From positions 930,001-994,000 of the forward strand of contig NZ_JAPWGW010000001.1 of assembly GCF_027213945.1 (NCBI RefSeq): DNA of 64,000 nucleotides, written 5' to 3'. The translations under genes were made by a program, and so were the position numbers. Below are positions 8,576 through 16,013 of the stretch, piece by piece. The notes under the pieces are model-generated. The model was not told the origin of the DNA. It saw only the letters and a program-made list of their open reading frames with translations, and searched no databases. The DNA comes from Henriciella marina. Lineage in GTDB: Bacteria > Pseudomonadota > Alphaproteobacteria > Caulobacterales > Hyphomonadaceae. Within the stretch, counting starts at the first letter, position 1, and every line of letters begins with the position of its first letter.

Positions 8576-9526
8576 ATGACGGATGCCGTTCTTTCGATCG
8601 TTGCGGGCACGTATAACCGCTGTGACCAGGTCAAGAGACTGGTCGAGTCCGTGCAACGCGAGACCAAGATCCCGTACATCCTGTACATCACTGATGCTGG
8701 CTCGACCGATGGCACGATCGAGTATCTGGAATCTGTCGCGAGCGACCGCGTGCGCCCGATCTTTGTTGGCAAGCTGCTGGGGCAGGCACGCGCCTATAAT
8801 GACGTCTTCATGCAGGTCGACACGCCTTATGTCTGCTGGGTCAGCGATGACAATGAGATCGTCAACAATGGCCTCGACAAGGCGGTTCGCATTCTTCAGG
8901 CGAACAAGAAGATCGGCATGGTCGGTCTCAAGGTGAAGGACAAGGAAGGCCCGTTCGTGAAGGCGCCATATATTGGCGGCGTCTCACCAATCGGCATTCT
9001 CAACGTCAATCAGGGCATGCTGCCAACCGAGGTGATGCGCGCTGTTGGCGGCTTCAGCGAGGAATTCCGCGACTATGGAATCGACCCTGACCTGACCGCA
9101 AAGGTGCTCTTCCTTGGCCGGGACGTTGTCTACACCCGTGATGTGACCATCCATCACTATCGCAACTGGGCCGAGGACAAGGAAAGCGAAGACTACAAGA
9201 AGCTTCAGGCCAAGCATGATCGCTTTCATGAGCTCTACAAGAAGAATTACGCCCAGTATGACGCGCCAAGCCGGACGTGGAGACTGAAGAAGAGGGCATG
9301 GGACTGGGCGAAAACGCGCCTGTCCAAGCGCTTTGACCTGTCGATGAACTCGTCGAAGCCGATCTTCAGGAACCTGCCGCGCGATTACTATAATACGATG
9401 ATGGCCAAGCATATCGGCATGTTCGATCCGCTCCTAACCATGAACAAGGATTTCCACCTTCGTCAGCGCTATCGCGGCCGCAGGCCGAGCATCCAGCTGA
9501 TCGGCGATCCCGGCAATAATAGCTGA
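8576..9526 (+). CDS. Glycosyltransferase family 2
   Basis: The 316-residue GT-A enzyme starts with the family-typical strand VLSIVAGTYNRCDQVKRLVESV and has TDAGSTDGT near residue 40 and the metal-binding SDD in VCWVSDDNEIV near residue 87. The FRDYGIDPDLTAKVLFLG segment contributes the late acidic acceptor-site residue. The basic C-terminal tail (about 235-260) may bind the membrane surface. It lies 20 bases after the epimerase gene and its stop overlaps the next start (TGATG). It probably adds an inverting linkage in the exported glycan. Confidence 0.9.
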   Translation: MTDAVLSIVAGTYNRCDQVKRLVESVQRETKIPYILYITDAGSTDGTIEYLESVASDRVRPIFVGKLLGQARAYNDVFMQVDTPYVCWVSDDNEIVNNGLDKAVRILQANKKIGMVGLKVKDKEGPFVKAPYIGGVSPIGILNVNQGMLPTEVMRAVGGFSEEFRDYGIDPDLTAKVLFLGRDVVYTRDVTIHHYRNWAEDKESEDYKKLQAKHDRFHELYKKNYAQYDAPSRTWRLKKRAWDWAKTRLSKRFDLSMNSSKPIFRNLPRDYYNTMMAKHIGMFDPLLTMNKDFHLRQRYRGRRPSIQLIGDPGNNS

Positions 9527-10371
9527 TGGGCGCTGGGGCGGCTGATCCTCGAAGCGCCTGGCTGGCGGGGGATCAGGGCGCGAAGTCCCGCCGGAAAGTC
9601 TATTGGCGCTCCGCACTGGAGGCGTGTGGAAACAGGACGCCCGTTCTCCTTTTCGGGGACAGCATTTTTGCCGGTGAAGTCGAATTTTCACGGTGCACTG
9701 ACGGTGTAACGGCGGTGTTTCTGCCGGTGGTTTTTGTAGAGATTGGTCTCAACCGGCTTTTCGAGGCCGCGAACGAGCCGCTTTTTGCGATCTTCGGAGG
9801 CTCGCCGGATGACGGTGACGCGGTCGATGCGCTGATCGAGATGGCGGCCGCGAAACCCGGCGCCCGCTTTATCCTTCAGGATAGTGGACCGCACCCATCA
9901 GCCCCCGAAACACTGGCAGCGCTCATCTCGGCAAGGCTTGGACGGCTTGTTGATGCTGAGCTTTCGGGGCTGGTCCTGACGTCGCCAACAGCTAGCGGCG
10001 TGATGGAACGGTTCGACTGGTCAAGGCCGATCCGCGATGGTGATCCGAGCGCGAATGATGTCACGGTAAGTGTCGCGGGTGAACGAGGTGTTCCGTTATT
10101 TGATTTCGCGGCCTTGATGCGAGAGCTGGCGGCCAATCTCGGCGATGAGGCGCTGTTCCAGCCCGATGGCGTACACCTTAGCCTTGCCGGGCGACTGGCG
10201 CTGTTGGGGGCTGTATATAAAGGGCTGACGGGTGAGGTGCCGGCGCTGGACGGTCTTGCCGGGGAACTGGCGAAAGGCTGGTCTGAAGCAGGGATAGACG
10301 AGAAGGTTTCCGCATCCGAGCTGCCCGGATTTGCCCGTCTTGTCAGGGATGCGCTGGGAAGAGAGGGCTGA
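9526..10371 (+). CDS. SGNH/GDSL-type hydrolase-like protein
   Basis: The 281-residue protein has a GDS motif at residues 44-46 inside VLLFGDSIFAG and a D-x-x-H motif at 214-217 (DGVHLS). These are blocks I and V of SGNH hydrolases and carry the nucleophile serine and catalytic histidine. Blocks II and III are less clear. No signal peptide is seen, so it would act in the cytosol unless exported otherwise. It is coupled to the GT2 gene (TGATG) and is followed 63 bases later by the DUF2793 gene. Glycan deacetylation or acetyl transfer is plausible from the fold, but no specific substrate can be assigned. Confidence 0.7.
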   Translation: MGAGAADPRSAWLAGDQGAKSRRKVYWRSALEACGNRTPVLLFGDSIFAGEVEFSRCTDGVTAVFLPVVFVEIGLNRLFEAANEPLFAIFGGSPDDGDAVDALIEMAAAKPGARFILQDSGPHPSAPETLAALISARLGRLVDAELSGLVLTSPTASGVMERFDWSRPIRDGDPSANDVTVSVAGERGVPLFDFAALMRELAANLGDEALFQPDGVHLSLAGRLALLGAVYKGLTGEVPALDGLAGELAKGWSEAGIDEKVSASELPGFARLVRDALGREG

Positions 10372-10434
10372 ACTCTCAGACCGTATGAGACGTGCGTCTA
10401 GGGTCACCGCTCCAGTCAATTGCCGGAGCCCCAG

Positions 10435-11676
10435 ATGGACCAGACCCCACGTATCGGCCTTTCTTACCTCGCCGCCAATCAGGCGATGAAGCATGTCACC
10501 CTGAATGAAAGCCTGCGGCGGCTGGATGCGGTCGTGCAGTTGAGCGTGGCGAGCCGCAGCGAAGCCACCCAGCCAGAGGTGCCGCTGGCGGCGACATCCT
10601 ACATATTGCCGAGCGGGAAGACCGGTGAGGACTGGGACTTTATGGCTGATGGGGCGATTGCGAGCTTTCAGGACGGGGCCTGGTTCGAGATCGTGCCGCG
10701 CGAGGGCTGGCTCGCCTGGATAGAAGACGAAGCGTCTCTTTTTGTCCTGACGGGAGAGGGCTGGCAGGTGGTGCAGGGCGCTGGAAGTGGGCCTTTCGAA
10801 ACGCTGGGCATCAATTCCGATGCAAACGTTACCAACAGGCTGACCGTGCGCAGCGACGCCGAATTGCTGACCTATGATGATGTCACCCCGGGCACGGGGA
10901 ATGCTCGCAAAATCATCAACCGGGCCGATGGGGCGAAGGTCGCATCGGTGGTGTTTCAGACCGATTTTGCGGGTGAGGCGGAGTTTGGACTCGCCGCCAA
11001 TGGCGGGTTCGAGCTGCGCACCAGCGATGACGGGACTGTGTTCGACACAGCGCTCAGCGTGGATACGGCGACGGCCAATGTTGGCGTGGGAGGGCCGGCG
11101 ACCGGAAGGTTCTCAGTCATCGACCAGTCCGATGCCACGAATGACCAGCCAACCTTGAGCATGGTCCGTGACGGTTATTTCGCGACGGCCAGTCTCGACA
11201 CATATGCAAACCCGGCGACCTATTCGTCCTTCTCTATTCAGAAGCGAGCGCGCGGGAGCCTCGAGACGCCGCTTCCAGTCCAGCCGGGCGACTGGTGCGG
11301 AGGCTTCTCGTTCCGCGGGCTCGCGTCGGGCGGAGCCTGGGTCCAGAGCGCACTCGTGAATGCACAGGTGGATGGGCCAGTGTCGGGCACGTCGGTGCCG
11401 ATGTCGCTTGGCTTCTGGACGGGCAATGGCGGCGTGAATGAGCGTGTACGGATTACGTCGGCTGGCCGGGTCGGTATTGGCACGGCTTCGCCGAGCTGCG
11501 CCCTGCATGTGGCCGGAGCCGTAAGGCTGGGCAGCGCGGCGAGTGCGACCCTTCCGAGCGCGTCGGACGCCGGAGCGGGCGCCCTCTATTTCGTGCCGGA
11601 TCTGACCGGCGGGGCGGGTGTCGTGTTCAGTGACGGCACCGGCTGGAGGAGTGTCACAACAGGTTCACTGATCTAA
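10435..11676 (+). CDS. DUF2793 protein, phage/GTA-appendage-like
   Basis: The 413-residue protein opens with the DUF2793 signature (PRIGLSYLAANQAMKHVT, then LNESLRRLDAVVQL), a domain I associate with phage and gene-transfer-agent structural proteins of alphaproteobacteria. The middle is beta-rich with alternating Ala/Asp/Gly/Thr. The last 80 residues contain RVGIGTASPSCALHVAGAVRLG, the motif often found before the tip of tail-fibre-like proteins. I start it at the ATG at 10435 (GGAG six bases upstream) because the conserved domain begins there. It sits between glycan genes with no other phage gene in view. A surface appendage that binds glycan or a cargo particle spike are both possible. Confidence 0.75.
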   Translation: MDQTPRIGLSYLAANQAMKHVTLNESLRRLDAVVQLSVASRSEATQPEVPLAATSYILPSGKTGEDWDFMADGAIASFQDGAWFEIVPREGWLAWIEDEASLFVLTGEGWQVVQGAGSGPFETLGINSDANVTNRLTVRSDAELLTYDDVTPGTGNARKIINRADGAKVASVVFQTDFAGEAEFGLAANGGFELRTSDDGTVFDTALSVDTATANVGVGGPATGRFSVIDQSDATNDQPTLSMVRDGYFATASLDTYANPATYSSFSIQKRARGSLETPLPVQPGDWCGGFSFRGLASGGAWVQSALVNAQVDGPVSGTSVPMSLGFWTGNGGVNERVRITSAGRVGIGTASPSCALHVAGAVRLGSAASATLPSASDAGAGALYFVPDLTGGAGVVFSDGTGWRSVTTGSLI

Positions 11677-11799
11677 AGTCCATAAACGCTGTCTTATTCA
11701 TCCATGATCGATTGAAAACGCCGGGGAAACCGGCTAGCCCTTCCCGCGAACCTAGCAGGCGGGGACCACAGTCTCCCGAGAGAGAATGAGGGTATAGTC

Positions 11800-12888
11800 A
11801 TGGCTAATCGTGAAATGGTCGTGGACGGAATCAAGATCAGCGACAATGACGACATGTATGTCATCGCCGAGATTGGCCAGAACCATGAAGGCGACGTCCA
11901 GAAGTGTAAGGACCTGTTCGATGCGGCGAAAGCTGCAGGCGCGCATTCGGTAAAGCTTCAGAAGCGCGATAACCGCTCGCTTTACACCAAGGAATACTAC
12001 AACCAGCCGTACAATTCCGAGAACGCATACGCGGCGACCTATGGGGCGCACCGCGAAATGCTCGAGTTCGACCGCGATGAGTGGATCGAGCTGCGCGACC
12101 ATGCCAAGAAAATCGGCATCACGCTCTTCTCCACCGCCTGGGATTACAAAAGCGCGGACTTCCTCGAAGACCTCGATATGCCGGCTTACAAGATCGCCTC
12201 CGGCGACCTGAAGACGCTGCCGCAGATCAAGTATATCGCGAAGTTCGGCAAGCCGATGTTCATCTCGACCGGCGGCGCGTCGATTGAAGACGTCCAGCGC
12301 GTCTATGACGAGATCATGCCGATCAACCCGAATATCTGCATCATGCAGTGCACCTCGGGCTATCCGCCGACCTTTGAAGAGCTGAACATCCGCGTCATCG
12401 AGACATATCGCGAGAAGTTCCCTGAGATCCCGATTGGTTTCTCAAGCCACGATAGCGGTATCGCCATGGCCATGCTCGGCTATATGTGCGGCGCTCGCGT
12501 CCTGGAAAAGCACTTCACGCTGAACCGTGCCTGGAAAGGCACCGACCAGGCATTCTCGCTTGAGCCAAATGGCCTTCGCCGCCTCGTCCGCGACCTGCAG
12601 CGCGCCCGCGCCGCACTCGGCGATGGTGTGAAGCGCACCTACGACTCCGAGCACGCCCCACTGATCAAGATGGGCAAGAAGCTCTGCGCAACGAGCGACC
12701 TTCCAGCTGGTCACACGATCACCGAAGCGGACATTGCGCTGAAGTCGCCAGGCGACGGCATCGCGCCGTATTTCCAGGACGTCTTTGTCGGCAAAACCCT
12801 GACCAAGGCTGTCGCCGACGATCAGGCCTTCACTTTTGAAGACATCGGCCTGACGGAAGCTGCTGCGAACGAAGCCCTCAAAGCCTGA
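11800..12888 (+). CDS. neuB: NeuB-family nonulosonic acid (sialic-acid-type) synthase
   Basis: The 362-residue enzyme matches the NeuB/SpsE family: AEIGQNHEGD near residue 25, ASGDLKTLP near 132, the PEP/phosphate region FSSHDSGIAMAM near 215 and EKHFTLNRAWKGTDQAFSLEP around 230-250. A C-terminal antifreeze-like SAF domain (about 285-350) contains GKKLCATSDLPAGHTI. Family members condense PEP with an N-acetyl-mannosamine-type sugar or its 6-phosphate. The following genes include a KdsC-like phosphatase and an SDR, which fits a phosphorylated nine-carbon product. No CMP-sugar synthetase is visible in the window. GAGG lies eight bases before the ATG. Exact product is unknown. Confidence 0.9.
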   Translation: MANREMVVDGIKISDNDDMYVIAEIGQNHEGDVQKCKDLFDAAKAAGAHSVKLQKRDNRSLYTKEYYNQPYNSENAYAATYGAHREMLEFDRDEWIELRDHAKKIGITLFSTAWDYKSADFLEDLDMPAYKIASGDLKTLPQIKYIAKFGKPMFISTGGASIEDVQRVYDEIMPINPNICIMQCTSGYPPTFEELNIRVIETYREKFPEIPIGFSSHDSGIAMAMLGYMCGARVLEKHFTLNRAWKGTDQAFSLEPNGLRRLVRDLQRARAALGDGVKRTYDSEHAPLIKMGKKLCATSDLPAGHTITEADIALKSPGDGIAPYFQDVFVGKTLTKAVADDQAFTFEDIGLTEAAANEALKA

Positions 12889-12901
12889 TTGGTAAGAGGG
12901 T

Positions 12902-14626
12902 GTGGGCTCGCTTCTCAGCGACATACGCACAGCCGTAAGGCAATCTGAAGCCTATGCGCCGGTCCGGCGCTGGCGGCTTGAAAGACTGACGCGCCGGCCG
13001 GGGGTCTACCCTGACTGGCGCGTTCTGCTATCCGGACATGAGCAGGACTGGGCCGCCGCGCGCGAAAGCGCCAATGGCAAGCGCATCCTGATCGCGACAA
13101 GTCTTGGGCTTCATTTCACGGCGAATACGGTCGACACGCTAATGGCGGCGGCGCTGACGCTGCGCGGGGCGAAGGTGGATATCGGCTATTGTGACGGCCT
13201 GCCGGCCTGTCAGGTGATCGAGCATACGCTGGCGCCCAGCCTGTCACGGATCGCCGAAAAAGGGCCAAGACCGGATTTCTGTGGGGCATGCACCAGCGCG
13301 GCAGACCGGGTGAGTGCGCCGCTGGGCCTCGATGTCCGCAAGTTCTCCGATGTTCTGGATGAGAACGACCGCGCCGAAGCAAAGGCGTTCGGCGTGCGCT
13401 GGCAAGTCCATCGCAGCACGGAGCATGACGACCCGCGAGTCATGCATGCCTATGCGGGGGCGCTGCGCTTTTTCGGCAAGGGCGACCTCGGAATAAGCGA
13501 TCTCGAGACGCAGATTTTCAGCCGCTACCTCGCGGCGGCCTGGCTGTCCGACGCGGCGGCACGCAGGCTGATCGATGCCCATAAATATGACGTCATCGTC
13601 GCCCATCACGGCATCTATGTGCCGCAGGGCCAGTTCGCCGAAGCGGCGCGCGATAGCGACACTCGCCTTGTGACATGGCACCCGGCCTATCGGCGCGGGC
13701 GGCTGATCTACCAGCATGGCGATACGTATCACCGCGCGATGATCGATGAGCCGGAAAGCGTCTGGAACCAGCGCGCGCTGAGCGCGGCGGAGACCGCAGA
13801 GCTCGACACCTATCTCGCTTCGCGTGAGACCGGTGCGCAAGACTGGATCACCTTTCAGCGGCGCGACCCGGAAAGCCTGCAATCGACCTATGCGGCGCTG
13901 GACCTCGACCCGGCCAAGGACACCTACCTTCTGGCGGCGAATGTCGTCTGGGATGCGCGGCTCAACTATGCCCAGTCGGCCTATGGTCACATGATTGAAT
14001 GGGCGATCGACACGGTCTCGTGGTTCGCGAATCATCCTGATCGCCAACTGGTCGTGCGGTGCCATCCGGGCGAAGTGATGAACAGCCCGCGTGCGTCTGA
14101 CAGGCTGGACGATGCATTGCGTGCGGCCTTCCCGCAGATGCCGGCCAATGTGCGGCTGGTCTCGCCAGAGAACGATATCAACACCTATTCCATCGCGCAG
14201 TTGTCCAAGGGTGCGCTGATCTTCAACACAAAGCTTGGCATGGAGCTGTCGGCGCGCGGCATGCCTGTCGTGGTGGCGGGCGATGCGTGGATACGCGGCA
14301 AGGGCTTCGGGCGCGACGCGTATGACCGCGAATCCTATTTCCGCCTGCTGGAGAGCACCGGCACTTTTGATCCTCTGACCGACAGCGAGATTGAGGCGGC
14401 GCGGCGCTATGTCTACCACTTCTATTTCCGCCGCTGCATTCCGCTAAAGGCGCTGGACGGGTCTGCCGGTTGGCCACTGACGCAACTGAATGCGGACGCT
14501 TTCAATCTGGCCAAGCCGGGAGTGGACCCGAATATGGACGCGATTTGCGATGGCATTCTTGCTGGTGCGCCGTTCGAAACGATAGATGATGAGAATGCGC
14601 GGGAAAGCGCTGGGGAGACGCCATGA
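12902..14626 (+). CDS. Capsule-polysaccharide-biosynthesis-like protein (574 aa), paralogue B
   Basis: This 574-residue protein is a full-length paralogue of the gene at 545-2230. The shared blocks are HHGIY at 235-239, the DTYHRAMIDEPESVWN region, NVVWDARLNY, VVRCHPGE and a nucleotide-binding-like segment LIFNTKLGMELSARGMPVVVAGDAWIRGKG. The four-cysteine pattern is kept at 97, 103, 127 and 130. The start is a GTG at 12902 with an AAGAGG site just upstream, and the end overlaps the phosphatase gene (ATGA). Its place between NeuB and the HAD phosphatase suggests it handles the nonulosonic acid, perhaps as a transferase. That is inference. Confidence 0.82.
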   Translation: MGSLLSDIRTAVRQSEAYAPVRRWRLERLTRRPGVYPDWRVLLSGHEQDWAAARESANGKRILIATSLGLHFTANTVDTLMAAALTLRGAKVDIGYCDGLPACQVIEHTLAPSLSRIAEKGPRPDFCGACTSAADRVSAPLGLDVRKFSDVLDENDRAEAKAFGVRWQVHRSTEHDDPRVMHAYAGALRFFGKGDLGISDLETQIFSRYLAAAWLSDAAARRLIDAHKYDVIVAHHGIYVPQGQFAEAARDSDTRLVTWHPAYRRGRLIYQHGDTYHRAMIDEPESVWNQRALSAAETAELDTYLASRETGAQDWITFQRRDPESLQSTYAALDLDPAKDTYLLAANVVWDARLNYAQSAYGHMIEWAIDTVSWFANHPDRQLVVRCHPGEVMNSPRASDRLDDALRAAFPQMPANVRLVSPENDINTYSIAQLSKGALIFNTKLGMELSARGMPVVVAGDAWIRGKGFGRDAYDRESYFRLLESTGTFDPLTDSEIEAARRYVYHFYFRRCIPLKALDGSAGWPLTQLNADAFNLAKPGVDPNMDAICDGILAGAPFETIDDENARESAGETP

Positions 14627-15141
14627 TCAGGTCGCTGGACGATCCGGAATTTGCCGCGCGAGCGCGCGATGTCGAGATACTCGGTATCGATTTCGACGGG
14701 GTGATGACCGACAACAAGGTCTACGTCTTCGAGGATGGCCGTGAGGCGGTCGTCTGCTCGCGTCTTGAGGGCTATGGCCTGCGCGCGGCAGCAGCAACGG
14801 GCGTCTATTGCTTTATTATGTCGACCGAGGAAAACCCCGTCGTCACGGCGCGGGCGAAGAAGCTGAAGATCGACTGCCAGCAGAACATTCCTGACAAGGT
14901 AGAGGCGTTCACAAAAGTTCTGGAAGAGCGCGGCCTCAGCTTTGCGCAGGCGGCTTTCATCGGCAACGATACCAATGACAAGGGCGTGCTGGAGAAGGTG
15001 CACCTGCCGATATCCGTGAGCGATGCTCACGAAGTGCTCGACACGATCGAGACATTCAGAACAAAGCGCCTGGGCGGCAATGGCGCGGTGCGCGAAGCCT
15101 GTGATGCGATTGCGCAGGCGCGCTCAGGCATAAAAGGATAG
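14623..15141 (+). CDS. KdsC-like HAD phosphatase
   Basis: The 172-residue protein is a capless C0-type HAD phosphatase: motif I DFDGVMTD with Asp23 and Asp25, motif II Ser67 in IMSTEENP, motif III Lys92 in PDKVEAF and motif IV IGNDTNDKG with Asp116/Asp119. KdsC dephosphorylates KDO-8-phosphate, and relatives in sialic acid or KDN pathways remove the 9-phosphate left when the synthase uses a phosphorylated hexose. Its coupling to neuB-module genes favours the latter. It overlaps the upstream gene by four bases and the SDR follows after five bases. Confidence 0.88.
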   Translation: MIRSLDDPEFAARARDVEILGIDFDGVMTDNKVYVFEDGREAVVCSRLEGYGLRAAAATGVYCFIMSTEENPVVTARAKKLKIDCQQNIPDKVEAFTKVLEERGLSFAQAAFIGNDTNDKGVLEKVHLPISVSDAHEVLDTIETFRTKRLGGNGAVREACDAIAQARSGIKG

Positions 15142-15146
15142 GCAAG

Positions 15147-15992
15147 ATGCTGGACAAACTTTTCGGACTTTACGGGCGCACCATCGTCGTGACCGGCGGC
15201 TATGGCCAGATCGGCCGGGCCATGGCGAATGGCCTTGTCGGCTGCGGCGCGAATGTCGCCATTGTCGAGCCAAACGCCAGCGATGAAGCGACGGCCAAGG
15301 CGTTTCCGGATGGGCCGGGCAACAAGGTGATCAAGGCGTTCAAGGCCGACGTGACCGACCGCGCCTCGCTCGAGGCCGCACTTGAGGCGATCACCAAGCA
15401 TTTCGGCACGCCATCCGGTCTTGTGAACAATGCCGCCCTCGACAGCCCGCCAAACTCCACAGCGGCGGAAAATGGCCCGTTCGAGGGTTACCCGGCCGCG
15501 AGCTGGGAGCGCATCATGGACGTCAATGTGAAGGGCGTCTTCCAGTGCTGCCAGGTCTTCGGCAAGGCCATGGCCGATGCGGGCAAGGGCTCCATCGCTA
15601 ATGTCGCCTCCATCTATGGCACCGTTTCACCGGACCAGTCGCTGTACCAGTACCGGCGTGACCGGGGTGAGACCTTCTACAAGCCGGTCGCCTACAGCGC
15701 GTCGAAATCCGCGCTCTACAATCTGACACGGTATCTGGCCGTCTATTGGGGGCCGAAGGGCGTGCGCACCAATACGCTGACCTTTGCCGGCGTCTTCAAC
15801 AATCAGGACGGCGAGTTTCTCGACAATTACGAAAAGAAGATCCCGCTGCGCCGGGGCGGCGATTATGACCGCCTGCGCGGCATGGCGCTCGCCGAAGACT
15901 ATGTCGGCCCGACGGCTTTCCTGATGTCTGACGCCTCATCCTACGCCAATGGCGCGGACTTCCGCATCGATGGCGGCTTCCTGGCAATGTAA
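15147..15992 (+). CDS. Short-chain dehydrogenase/reductase of the nonulosonate module
   Basis: The 281-residue classical SDR has TGGYGQIG at about 16-23 for NAD(P), NNAA near 94, a catalytic Ser in ANVASIYG and Y183-x3-K187 in the YSASK motif. The segment RTNTLTFAGVFNNQDGEF gives it the flavour of SDRs found beside NeuB/HAD genes in nonulosonic acid loci, such as PtmA-type proteins, though that likeness is from memory. It ends the plus-strand run. The next gene is convergent, 21 bases away. It probably sets the stereochemistry or oxidation state of a precursor sugar. Confidence 0.85.
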   Translation: MLDKLFGLYGRTIVVTGGYGQIGRAMANGLVGCGANVAIVEPNASDEATAKAFPDGPGNKVIKAFKADVTDRASLEAALEAITKHFGTPSGLVNNAALDSPPNSTAAENGPFEGYPAASWERIMDVNVKGVFQCCQVFGKAMADAGKGSIANVASIYGTVSPDQSLYQYRRDRGETFYKPVAYSASKSALYNLTRYLAVYWGPKGVRTNTLTFAGVFNNQDGEFLDNYEKKIPLRRGGDYDRLRGMALAEDYVGPTAFLMSDASSYANGADFRIDGGFLAM

Positions 15993-16013
15993 GGAAGTGG
16001 CGGCGCTGGCCGA

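Noticed and set aside
13244-14419. Long minus-strand frame inside the second capsule-type gene
   Set aside because: The plus-strand product is a full-length paralogue of another gene in the window, which fixes the coding strand.
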